Below are positions 32,995-40,962 of a stretch of 48,451 bases of DNA, piece by piece. The position numbers were made by a program, and so were the translations under genes. Source of the DNA: DAOTZR01 sp034432595 (GTDB taxonomy: Bacteria > Chloroflexota > Anaerolineae > B4-G1 > SLSP01); assembly GCA_034432595.1 (NCBI GenBank), contig DAOUBT010000065.1, forward strand, positions 1 through 48,451, read 5' to 3'. Each line of letters begins with the position of its first letter. The stretch's first letter is position 1. Below the pieces are notes generated by a model. It searched no databases. It was given only the letters and a program-made list of their open reading frames with translations, and was not told the DNA's origin.

Positions 32995-34096
32995 CGGCAC
33001 CGACGACATCCATCCACTTCTCAGCAATGACCTTCTTGGCATTGTTGATTTGCTCGATGGACGGGAAAACAGCTTTGGCATAAGCCTCGGCGGGCGGGAG
33101 CTTGGCAGCGATTTCATCCGGGATGACGCCGCGCGCCGCCAAATCATTGTAGCGGATGGGGTGACAGCCGCCCTTCAGCCACAGCAACTGCCCCTCATCG
33201 GAGTAGAGGAACTCCATCCACAGTTTGGCCGCGTTGGGATGGGGCGCGTAGGCGGAGATGGCCTGAATGTACACGCCCGCAATGACGCCCGTCTTGGGGA
33301 TGACGACCTCAATTTCGGGGTTGCCGGCCAGGGCTTCCTTATCGGCCAGGGCGTTGTAGTCCCAGCGCATGATGATGGGGGTCTCCCCCTTGGCCACCGT
33401 CGCCTGCTTGGCAATGACGGGGACAAAGTTGCCCGCTTCATTGAGTTTCTTGAAGAATTCCAGGCCAGGCTCGACGTTATCCAGCGAGCCACCGTTGGCC
33501 AACGCTGCGGCGTACACGCTCATTTGCGCCTGCGCGGATGCGCGCGGATCGCCGGCCAGGGCCACCTGCCCCTTGTATTCCGGCTTGAGCAGGTCCGCCC
33601 AATCCTGCGGCACGTTCTGCACCACATCCTTGTTCACCTCGAAAGCCAATACGCCGTAGTAGTCGCCGTACCAGTAGCCATCGGGATGCTTCGCATCGTT
33701 GGGAATAGTATCCCAGGTAGAGACTTTGTAGGGCGTCACCAGCCCCTCTTCGACAAGTTGCGGACCGAAACCAAAGCCCACATCAATCACATCGGGCGCC
33801 TGCGGCCCTTTGTTATCGCGATTGGCCTTAATGGCTTCAATCTCATCCGCAGACCCTGCATCCGGATTGAGTTCGTTCACCTGCAGGCCATATTTGCTCT
33901 TGAAGGTCTCGATAGCCTCACCATAGTTGCACCAGTCATGGGGCAGAGCGATGACGGTAAGCATCCCTTCGGCCTTGGCCTTGGAGACCAGGTCATCACC
34001 CGCGGGGGCCGTGGGCTTGGGTGTGCAGGCCACGAGCACCAGAGCGGCAAGCAAAAGGACAGCCATAAAACGATACCAGCCATGTGAAGCGCGCAT
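32984..34096 (-). CDS. ABC importer solute-binding lipoprotein
   Basis: The product has 370 residues. The signal peptide ends in lipobox LVAC, then a short linker and a two-lobe binding protein of the PotD/AfuA class (ALPHDWCNYGEAIETFKSKY, APDVIDVGFGFGPQLVEEG, VPQDWADLLKPEYKGQVALAGDP, given in part). The ligand pocket cannot be assigned by eye: polyamine, Fe(III) and aminoethylphosphonate proteins share this plan. AAGGAGAG precedes ATG 34096, and a promoter with perfect hexamers lies at 34159-34185. It is the first gene of the four-gene importer operon. Confidence 0.9.
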   Translation of the reverse strand: MRASHGWYRFMAVLLLAALVLVACTPKPTAPAGDDLVSKAKAEGMLTVIALPHDWCNYGEAIETFKSKYGLQVNELNPDAGSADEIEAIKANRDNKGPQAPDVIDVGFGFGPQLVEEGLVTPYKVSTWDTIPNDAKHPDGYWYGDYYGVLAFEVNKDVVQNVPQDWADLLKPEYKGQVALAGDPRASAQAQMSVYAAALANGGSLDNVEPGLEFFKKLNEAGNFVPVIAKQATVAKGETPIIMRWDYNALADKEALAGNPEIEVVIPKTGVIAGVYIQAISAYAPHPNAAKLWMEFLYSDEGQLLWLKGGCHPIRYNDLAARGVIPDEIAAKLPPAEAYAKAVFPSIEQINNAKKVIAEKWMDVVGADVK

Positions 34097-34158
34097 AGAC
34101 TCTCTCCTTCATTTAAGAAATCAGGATGGAAAATGGTTAGCGCAGGGCGCTGGTTAAG

Positions 34159-34185
34159 ATTATAGCCGGGCAAAAAATTTGTCAA
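34159..34185 (-). promoter_or_regulatory. Promoter of the importer operon
   Basis: TTGACA (34185-34180) and TATAAT (34164-34159) on the minus strand are both perfect; the spacer is 15 bp, slightly short. Start of transcription near 34152 gives a leader of about 55 bases. The rest of the 34097-34369 space shows nothing else clear. Confidence 0.65.
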
Positions 34186-34369
34186 ATCACGTAACGACTA
34201 CCCCCAGCAGCAAGACAGCGATAGCAACCGCCGCTGGCGCGATTTTAACCGTCGCCGGGGTAGGACATCCGAAAGGTCGTTTCGCGCCGAAGCGCTTTTC
34301 TTTCCACCGATTCGTGCTAAACTAAGCCTAACTAACTAATTATGGGCATAAGCCTTTAAAGGAGGATAT

Positions 34370-36277
34370 ATGGTCTCGTATCCCATTGAATCACTGCTTT
34401 CCGCGCGGCTGTTCCTCAATCCACAACTTGTGGATGAGCGGTTGTTTTTCATCAGTGACCTTTCGGGGCGCTTGAGTCTGTATGCCATGGATGCCGGTGG
34501 CAGCGTCCCCGAACCGCTTCTGCCCCCCTCGCTGGCGCTGCACAACCCGGCCCTGATGGGTGGGTATCCTTTCATTGTGTTCCCCAAACTGGGAAAAATC
34601 ATCGTCATGCTGGACCGCGATGGCGATGAGAACTATCAACCGCACGTTATCCCCATCGAGGGCGGCATCCCGGAGCCGCTTTTCGGCGAGCGTTTCGCCG
34701 GTATGCAGCTCACGCTAACCTACCGCGACCTGGAGCACAACCTGCTGGGCCTCAGCGTGGATCAGCGCAAAGCGCCGGAGATGCGCAGCTACCTGGTGCG
34801 CCTTGACACGCTGGAGATGATTCCCCTGGGCGAAAGCCTGTACGGGAACAGCATCATGGCCGTTTCGCCCGATCACCAGAAAGTCATCCTGGCGGATGGT
34901 TATCTCGAAGGCGATGTGGTGCTTTTCCTGTGGGAAGCGGGCAAGGGTGAGCGCCGTCTGCTTTACGGCAAGCCGCTCGAAGCGCGCGCGCCGGATGAGG
35001 AGGTGCCGCTCACGGGCATCCGCGCGGTCTCCTTCACCGCGGATGGGGAAGGTTTGTTGCTCATCGGCGCGATTTTCGAGGACCGCTACGGCCTCATCTA
35101 CATGCCGCTTTCCGACCCGCAGGCGCTGCGCCCGATCCCCGTGAAAGGCTATATCCATCAGGGCATCGGCGAAATGGTGGAGCTGATGGAGGTGGGCGGT
35201 GATCGTTTCATGCTCAAGTACAACATCAACGGCGTCTCTTACGCCTACGAAGGCACTTTTGACGCGGCTCAGATGCGCTTTGTGGTGGATACGGTGCTCA
35301 CCGGCGTGGGCGAGCTGAGCGAGGGCGTGGTGCAATCCATCACGTATGAGCCGACAAGCGGACGCTATGCCTTAGCCTTCTCCTCCGCCACATCCCCGGT
35401 CCAACTCTACACCCTTGAAAAAGGGGTGGGCGTGGTGCAGCACACGCGCGAGCGCATCCTGGGCATCCCTTCCGCGCTGCTTGCTCCTGGGGAGGATGCG
35501 ACCTTCGTGAGCCATGATGGCCTCACTGTAGCCGCACGGCTCTATCTCCCCGCCGAAGGGTTGGGATACGCGCCGCCGTACCCCGTCATTTTCTACATCC
35601 ACGGCGGACCGCAAAGTCAGGAAAAGCCGGATTTCACCTGGTTCTCCATGCCGCTCATTCAGTATTTCACGTTGAATGGTTTTGCCGTCTTTGTGCCCAA
35701 TGTGCGCGGCAGCAGCGGCTATGGACTGGATTACGTCAAGCGGGTGGATCGCGACTGGGGCGGACAGGACCGCTTAGACCATGTGGCAGCCTTTGAGCAC
35801 CTCAAACAGGACCCGCGGCTGGATATGACGCGCGCCGGCGTGATGGGGCGTTCCTACGGCGGCTACATGACCCTGATGCAGGTAGGCTGTCATCCCGAAC
35901 TGTGGAAAGCGGCCTGCGACATGTTCGGGCCGTACAATCTGCTCACCTTCCTGGAGCGGATTCCGGAAACGTGGAAGACCTACTTCCACATTGCCCTGGG
36001 ACATCCGGATAAAGACCGCGACTTCCTGCTGGAACGTTCACCGAGCACGCACCTGCACAACCTGGCCTGTCCCTTGCTGGTCATTCAAGGGCGCAACGAT
36101 CCGCGCGTGCGCGCCGCGGAATCGGAGGACCTGGTCGCCGAGCTGCGCGCACAGGGCAAACAGGTGGAGCTGATCATCTTTGAGGATGAAGGGCATGACG
36201 TGCTCAAGTTCAACAACAAAGTGCGCTGCTACACCGAGATTGTGGCCTTCTTCAAGCGTCACTTGATGGGAGCGTGA
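34370..36277 (+). CDS. S9 family (prolyl oligopeptidase-type) peptidase
   Basis: The product has 635 residues with no signal peptide. Residues ~1-370 form a beta-propeller-like N-terminal part (RLFFISDLSGRLSLYAMD and similar blades). The alpha/beta-hydrolase domain follows, with HGGPQSQ (oxyanion region), Ser495 in MGRSYGGYM, Asp577 in QGRNDPRV and His609 in DEGHDV. It should cleave short peptides in the cytoplasm, as acylaminoacyl-peptidase or dipeptidyl-peptidase relatives do. AAAGGAGGATAT directly precedes ATG 34370. It stands alone between the divergent importer operon and rpsT. Confidence 0.92.
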   Translation: MVSYPIESLLSARLFLNPQLVDERLFFISDLSGRLSLYAMDAGGSVPEPLLPPSLALHNPALMGGYPFIVFPKLGKIIVMLDRDGDENYQPHVIPIEGGIPEPLFGERFAGMQLTLTYRDLEHNLLGLSVDQRKAPEMRSYLVRLDTLEMIPLGESLYGNSIMAVSPDHQKVILADGYLEGDVVLFLWEAGKGERRLLYGKPLEARAPDEEVPLTGIRAVSFTADGEGLLLIGAIFEDRYGLIYMPLSDPQALRPIPVKGYIHQGIGEMVELMEVGGDRFMLKYNINGVSYAYEGTFDAAQMRFVVDTVLTGVGELSEGVVQSITYEPTSGRYALAFSSATSPVQLYTLEKGVGVVQHTRERILGIPSALLAPGEDATFVSHDGLTVAARLYLPAEGLGYAPPYPVIFYIHGGPQSQEKPDFTWFSMPLIQYFTLNGFAVFVPNVRGSSGYGLDYVKRVDRDWGGQDRLDHVAAFEHLKQDPRLDMTRAGVMGRSYGGYMTLMQVGCHPELWKAACDMFGPYNLLTFLERIPETWKTYFHIALGHPDKDRDFLLERSPSTHLHNLACPLLVIQGRNDPRVRAAESEDLVAELRAQGKQVELIIFEDEGHDVLKFNNKVRCYTEIVAFFKRHLMGA

Positions 36278-36381
36278 GCAGGGGGCTGGAAGCCGGTTGG
36301 GTGCGCGAAGGGCGTAGATACCCTCAGGGTATCATCGCCGGCGCGGTTCTAACCACCGGAGGCGCAAATTTCGGCCCTGAC

Positions 36382-36409
36382 TGGACAAAAAACCAAAATC
36401 GGGTATACT
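36382..36409 (+). promoter_or_regulatory. Promoter of rpsT
   Basis: TGGACA (36382-36387), a 16-bp spacer and TATACT (36404-36409) lie about 50 bases before the rpsT start. Upstream, at 36278-36380, only a short palindrome (GATACCCT/AGGGTATC) is seen. Confidence 0.6.
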
Positions 36410-36460
36410 CACCCGTCGGATTCATAGAGCAGATGCAGCAAAAGTTCGGAGGACATACAA

Positions 36461-36733
36461 GTGGCAAACACGAAGACGGCCCAAAAACAAATTCGTAGCT
36501 CGTATCGCAAGTGGCTGCGCAATCGTTACGTGCGCGGTCAAATGCGCGGTGCTTTGAAGCAGGTTCGCCAGGCTATCGCCGCCGGTGATGCGGAACTGGC
36601 TCAGTCGCTGCTGCCGCACATGATGAGTCAGCTTGACAAAGCCGCCAAGAAGGACATCATCCACAAGAACAAGGCGGCCCGGCTGAAGTCGCGCATCATG
36701 CGGCAGATTAACGACCTGCAGAAATCTGCTTAA
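36461..36733 (+). CDS. rpsT: Ribosomal protein S20
   Basis: The product has 90 residues, highly basic. It starts with a GTG at 36461 (read as Met), nine bases after GGAGG. The N-terminus ANTKTAQKQIRSS, the centre RGQMRGALKQVRQAI and the end HKNKAARLKSRIMRQIN are the S20 pattern; the protein binds 16S rRNA in the small subunit. It has its own promoter and terminator, as usual for rpsT. Confidence 0.95.
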   Translation: MANTKTAQKQIRSSYRKWLRNRYVRGQMRGALKQVRQAIAAGDAELAQSLLPHMMSQLDKAAKKDIIHKNKAARLKSRIMRQINDLQKSA

Positions 36734-36765
36734 TTTCCGCGCTTTTTCACACGCTGGCAATTGAA

Positions 36766-36797
36766 CGCAGGATGGCCCTGACCATCCTGCGTTTCTT
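36766..36797 (+). terminator. Rho-independent terminator after rpsT
   Basis: CGCAGGATGG (36766-36775) pairs with CCATCCTGCG (36782-36791), a perfect 10-bp stem with a 6-base loop, followed by TTTCTT. It ends only 18 bases before the next start codon, so that gene needs read-through or its own promoter. Confidence 0.85.
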
Positions 36798-36815
36798 GCC
36801 CTCTGTTTGACGGTG

Positions 36816-37508
36816 ATGGCGCTCTACCCGCGCCAGCTCCATCCCTGGGATCTCACCCCCGCGCAGGCTCTCGCCCTACAGGCGGAGCTGCGCGCTCTGT
36901 TGTATCACATCCCCATGGCCACGCCACCGCGCCTGATCGCTGGCGTGGCAGCCAGCTGCACGTCGGGATGGGTCCACGCCGCGGCGGCGGTGTACGCTTA
37001 TCCCACCCTGACACTCATCGAAATCGCCACCGCGGAAGGCGCAAGCACCTTACCCTATCAACCCGGCCTGCTGGCTTTCTGCGTCGGGCCGGTCGTGCTG
37101 GAAGCCCTCGCCCGCCTGAACAGCGAGCCAGAGGTGGTGATGGTGCAGGGGCACGGCATCGCCCATCCGCGGCGCATGGGATGGGCCGCTCATCTCGGCC
37201 TCCTGCTGGAGCGCCCCACCCTTGGCTGCGCAGACGCGCTGTTGTGCGGCAGCCACGCCCCGCTTCCAGCCACGCGCGGCAGTTGGGCGCCCGTCACGGA
37301 TGGCGCAGAGGTCATGGGCGCGGCGCTGCGCACGCAGGAAGGTGTGCGCCCGCTTTACGTATCCCCCGGTCAGGGGCTGGATGTGGCTTCCGCTCTGAGC
37401 CTCGCCCTTGCCTGTGCGCCGCGCTTCCGCTGGCCCGAACCGCTGCGCACCGCGCGCCGCTGTTCAAAACAGGAGCGCGCCAAGCATCAGCGCCATGATC
37501 AAGCCTAA
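36816..37508 (+). CDS. Endonuclease V homologue lacking the catalytic residues
   Basis: The product has 230 residues and aligns by eye along its whole length with Thermotoga EndoV, which cleaves DNA next to deaminated bases. Shared blocks are RQLHPWDLTPAQALALQ, PYQPGLLAF, GIAHPRRMGWAAHLGLL and a C-terminal VSPGQGLDV. However, the four key active-site residues are changed: the Asp of GVD is Ala45 (GVAASC), the Glu of FREGP is Val90 (FCVGP), the Asp of DGxG is Gln111 (VQGHG) and the Lys of VAKS is Asp140 (CADAL). Cysteines 48, 89, 138 and 144 lie beside these positions. The wedge Tyr (PY) and the HPR motif remain. It is unlikely to be a normal nuclease; see findings. ATG 36816 or the GTG before it may be the start; no ribosome site is seen. 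The 3' end overlaps the convergent MgtC gene by 45 bases. Confidence 0.8.
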   Translation: MALYPRQLHPWDLTPAQALALQAELRALLYHIPMATPPRLIAGVAASCTSGWVHAAAAVYAYPTLTLIEIATAEGASTLPYQPGLLAFCVGPVVLEALARLNSEPEVVMVQGHGIAHPRRMGWAAHLGLLLERPTLGCADALLCGSHAPLPATRGSWAPVTDGAEVMGAALRTQEGVRPLYVSPGQGLDVASALSLALACAPRFRWPEPLRTARRCSKQERAKHQRHDQA

Positions 37509-38720
37509 ACCGGGCAACAGGGTGCGCCGCAGGGCAACCGTGCCATTGGCCCAGACCAGGCCGCCCTTAAAGGCCGTGTTGACCAGGGCCGCAAGCGTGA
37601 TGCCACGCGCAGCCACCTCAAGCTCCAGGCTGCTCAGACGCGCCAACTCCGTCAGGGAGAGCAAAATGGCGTCCACCGTCGTCAGACCGCCCAGCGCGCT
37701 CGAAAAATACACGCCAACCACCCCACTGTAGAGCTGCGCGCCGCGCGCAACGAGCAAAATCAAGGCGTAGAGCAAGGCGAACTTAAAAGCCGGACCGAGT
37801 TTGAATGGGTTGGTCAACTCCACGCTACCGGTCTGTCCGTGCTTTTCACCCTGGAACAGATACAGACTGTACAAACTTCCCCCTATCAACCCCGCCGCCA
37901 TCGGGGGCCAGAGCACGCGCAACAGCGGCGGATACAGCACGCCCACCACAATCAGGATGCGCGCAAACATCACCGTCCATGCCATGGCGATGCCCATGGC
38001 AAAGGAGCGCGTCAGCTCCGGCGTCTCGCGGCTGCGCTGCGCAAAGCTCAGGGTCAGGGCCGTGCTGGAAACAACCCCGCCCAGAAGCCCCGTCAGACTG
38101 ATGGCTTGTTCACGCCTGATGATTTTGATGAGGGCATAGCCGGTGAAGCTCAAACCGGAAACGAGCACCACCATCTGCCACACCTTGTAAGGATTGAGCG
38201 CATCGAGCGGTGGGGGACCGATGGCCTCATCCGGCAGCACGGGCAGGATGATGGCCGTAATCACCGCAAATTTCAGCGTGGCATACACATCCTCGCGCGT
38301 GATGCGATGCGCAAAGGTGTGGATTTCGGGCTTGAGCGAAAGCAGCGCCATGGTGGTGACGCCCAGCGCCACGGCAAGGGGGCGTTCTCCCCAGTAGCAC
38401 AAGGCCCCGCTGAAGAACGTCAGCAACGTCGCCATCTCGCTGGTCAAGCCACGTCCGCCGTGTTCCGCATCCACGTTGTAGCCCACCAGAATCAGCCCGC
38501 CAAAAATCAGGCTGACGGCAATGAAGCCGAAGGGCGTCTGAAGCTCATCGCTTACCAGAGCCGCCACCGCACCCAGGATGCCGATTAAGGCAAACGTGCG
38601 CACCCCCGCCATCTGCGGTTGGTCCTTATCCCGCGCGGCGTACTCGCGCTCCAACCCGATGAGCAGGCCGATAAATAGAGCTAAACCAAGCCGACTGAAT
38701 AAATCAAGTTCAGGGGTCAT
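37464..38720 (-). CDS. MgtC/SapB-DUF4010 membrane protein
   Basis: The product has 418 residues. The first ~135 are an MgtC/SapB-type domain (LFIGLLIGLEREYAARD, GVRTFALIGILGAVAAL); the rest is a DUF4010-type region with about eight helices. Such fused proteins are widespread and thought to modulate ion or metal homeostasis at the membrane; the substrate is not known. ATG 38720 follows AAGGAGAGGC. The gene is 65 bp downstream of glgX on the same strand, and its 3' end overlaps the EndoV-like gene tail to tail. Confidence 0.85.
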   Translation of the reverse strand: MTPELDLFSRLGLALFIGLLIGLEREYAARDKDQPQMAGVRTFALIGILGAVAALVSDELQTPFGFIAVSLIFGGLILVGYNVDAEHGGRGLTSEMATLLTFFSGALCYWGERPLAVALGVTTMALLSLKPEIHTFAHRITREDVYATLKFAVITAIILPVLPDEAIGPPPLDALNPYKVWQMVVLVSGLSFTGYALIKIIRREQAISLTGLLGGVVSSTALTLSFAQRSRETPELTRSFAMGIAMAWTVMFARILIVVGVLYPPLLRVLWPPMAAGLIGGSLYSLYLFQGEKHGQTGSVELTNPFKLGPAFKFALLYALILLVARGAQLYSGVVGVYFSSALGGLTTVDAILLSLTELARLSSLELEVAARGITLAALVNTAFKGGLVWANGTVALRRTLLPGLGLIMALMLGALLF

Positions 38721-38785
38721 GCCTCTCCTTGGATGGTGAAATGTGAGCGGCAAACCAGGGGCCAATCCCGCTCGCCGTGGATGCG

Positions 38786-40858
38786 TTACGCCGCTCCATC
38801 CGACGCAGTGATGAGGACCAGGGTTGCACGCGCCGGCAGGGTGTAATGCGTCGTGCTGAGGCGCGGCGCGCAGGTGGGCGCGATGTAATCCTCCGGCGCC
38901 GGGCGGGACGTATCCACCACCCGCCGCCACTCCAATCCCGATGGCAGCAGCGGCAGCTCAAAACACAGGGGTTCCCAATAGGCGTTGAACGCCGCGTAAA
39001 GCGTGGGCAGGCCCTCCCAGCGCAGCTCACAGGCCAGGCTGTGCGAAACATGCGCCCAGTCCGGCGCGTTCAGATTCACCCCGTGCCAGATGATCTGCAC
39101 TTCCGCCTGTGGCTGGGGCGACCAGAAAGCCTCGGCACGCAAGGCGGGATGGGATTGTTTGAGAGCGAGTAGCCCCTGCACAAAGCGCCACAGGCCCTTT
39201 TGCGTGGCAAGCGCGTCCCAATCAAACCAGACCTGCGGCCCATCCTGACAGTAAGCGTTATTGTTGCCCTGCTGCGTGCGTGCGACTTCGTCCCCCATCA
39301 GCAGCATCGGCGTCCCCTGAGCCAGAATCAGGGTGGTCAGGAAATTGCGCATCTGCCGTTGCCGCAGCGCCAGAATCTCCGGATCATCCGTCGGCCCCTC
39401 CACGCCACCGTTCCAGCTAAAGTTCTCATCGGCCCCGTCGGTGTTATCGTGACCGTTGGCCTCGTTGTGCTTCCGATTGTAGCTCACCAGGTCGTGGAGC
39501 GTGAAGCCATCGTGACAGGTGACGAAATGGATGCTGCGATTCGGCTCGCGGTCGGGTTGCGGATAGAGGTCGGGACTGCCGTTGAGGCGCGCGGCGAAAT
39601 CGCGCACCGTGCCCTCATCCCCGCGCCAGAAGCGACGTACATCATCCCGAAAGCGCCCGTTCCATTCCGCCCAGCGATGCCCCACAAACGACCCCACCTG
39701 ATACAGGCCTGCGGCGTCCCAGGCTTCGGCGATGATCTTCGTGCCGGCCAGCACCGGGTCGGATTCGATTTCCCACAGCAGCGGCGGACTTTGCAACGGT
39801 CGCCCCCACTCATCCCGCGAAAGCACCGACGCCAGATCGAAGCGGAATCCATCCACGTGCATTTCGCGCACCCAGTAACGCAAGCAGTCGCGGATGAGGC
39901 GCCGCACAATGGAATGGTTCGCGTTGAGCGTGTTGCTGCAGCCGGTGAAGTTGGCGTAATGGGGCCAGCGCCCCTCGCGCGGAATGTAGTAGGCGCGGTT
40001 CTCAAAGCCGCGGAAGCACAGCGTCGGCCCGTGCTCGTCACCTTCCGCCGTGTGATTGAAGACCACATCCAGAATGACCTCAATGCCGGCGCGATGCAGG
40101 GCCTTCACCATGGCACGGAATTCCTCCACCGGCCCTGACGGATCGCGGCGCGAGCTGTAGGGCGCGTGCGGCGCAAAAAAGCCGATTGGGCTATACCCCC
40201 ACACGTTCAGGCGTCCCGCCGGCGCATCCTGCGGATCGAACTGCTGCACCGGCAACAGCTCCACCGCCGTCACCCCCAGGCTTTGCAGATAGGGGATTTT
40301 GGTGATGAGGCCCGCATAGGTCCCGCGCAGGGCTTCCGGCAAGCCGGAAGAAGGGGCGCGCGTGAAGTTGCCGACGTGCAGCTCGTAAATGACCGTCTCG
40401 CGGAACTCGCGCTGCAGCGGATGATCGCCTTCCCAATCGTAAGCCCAGGAATCCACCACCACGCTCTTCATCGCATAAGCGGCGTTATCACCGGGGCGCG
40501 CAGCGGCCTGACGGTCATAATTCCGCCCCATGGCAATGCCGCGCGCGTAAGGGTCAAGCAACACCTTTTGCCCATCGAAATACAGGCCCTCTTCGGGCTT
40601 GAACGGGCCGTGGACACGATAGGCGTAGAGCTGTCCGGCCTTGACGCCGGGGATGAACATGTGCCAGTAGTAAAACGTGCGGTTGCGACGCGGGTCAAAG
40701 GTGAAGACGTAAGACGGACGGGCATCGTCCACGTCGTCGAAAAAGAGCAGCTCAACGGCGCTGCAATTCTTGGAAAAGACGCTGAAATTCACCCCATCGG
40801 GATACACGCGCGCGCCGATGGGATGCGAACGGCCCGGTTGCGGTTGTCCAATACCCAT
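38786..40858 (-). CDS. glgX: Glycogen debranching enzyme (GlgX/isoamylase type)
   Basis: The product has 690 residues. An N-terminal CBM48-like beta domain (SHPIGARVYPDGVNFSVFSKNC, in part) precedes the GH13 barrel. Catalytic regions are visible: DVVFNHTAEGD (region I), DGFRFDLASVL with the nucleophile Asp (II), IIAEAWD with the acid Glu (III) and FVTCHDGFTLHD (IV). The insertion NEANGHDNTDGADENFSWN is typical of GlgX/TreX. It removes alpha-1,6 branches during glycogen breakdown. ATG 40858 is chosen for GGGAGGTG five bases before it. It lies 104 bp after rlmN, with overlapping hairpins between. Confidence 0.94.
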   Translation of the reverse strand: MGIGQPQPGRSHPIGARVYPDGVNFSVFSKNCSAVELLFFDDVDDARPSYVFTFDPRRNRTFYYWHMFIPGVKAGQLYAYRVHGPFKPEEGLYFDGQKVLLDPYARGIAMGRNYDRQAAARPGDNAAYAMKSVVVDSWAYDWEGDHPLQREFRETVIYELHVGNFTRAPSSGLPEALRGTYAGLITKIPYLQSLGVTAVELLPVQQFDPQDAPAGRLNVWGYSPIGFFAPHAPYSSRRDPSGPVEEFRAMVKALHRAGIEVILDVVFNHTAEGDEHGPTLCFRGFENRAYYIPREGRWPHYANFTGCSNTLNANHSIVRRLIRDCLRYWVREMHVDGFRFDLASVLSRDEWGRPLQSPPLLWEIESDPVLAGTKIIAEAWDAAGLYQVGSFVGHRWAEWNGRFRDDVRRFWRGDEGTVRDFAARLNGSPDLYPQPDREPNRSIHFVTCHDGFTLHDLVSYNRKHNEANGHDNTDGADENFSWNGGVEGPTDDPEILALRQRQMRNFLTTLILAQGTPMLLMGDEVARTQQGNNNAYCQDGPQVWFDWDALATQKGLWRFVQGLLALKQSHPALRAEAFWSPQPQAEVQIIWHGVNLNAPDWAHVSHSLACELRWEGLPTLYAAFNAYWEPLCFELPLLPSGLEWRRVVDTSRPAPEDYIAPTCAPRLSTTHYTLPARATLVLITASDGAA

Positions 40859-40920
40859 GAGCACCTCCCTGCATGGTGGATGCAAAACGGCAGCCCCCAG
40901 CTCCATGGGCAGCCCTCAAC

Positions 40921-40960
40921 GGACAGGCAAGAAGCCTGTCCCCGCCAGGGGCGGGGACAG
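40921..40960 (-). promoter_or_regulatory. Two overlapping, mutually exclusive hairpins between rlmN and glgX
   Basis: CTGTCCCCGCC pairs with GGCGGGGACAG (40936-40960), an 11-bp stem. GGACAGGC pairs with GCCTGTCC (40921-40941). Both use the same GGACAG strand, so only one can form at a time. The first begins two bases after the rlmN stop. No T-run follows either, so simple termination is uncertain. Confidence 0.45.
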
Positions 40961-40962
40961 CG

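Noticed and set aside
32995..33147. Longer N-terminus for ABC importer permease 1
   Set aside because: The extra 51 residues are encoded inside the binding-protein gene, are Ser/Arg-rich and unlike the family; ATG 32994 gives a normal protein.
36816..37508. Frameshift or pseudogene as the explanation of the altered EndoV-like gene
   Set aside because: The frame is intact over the full family length and the non-catalytic conserved blocks are kept; the changes are single substitutions at active-site positions.
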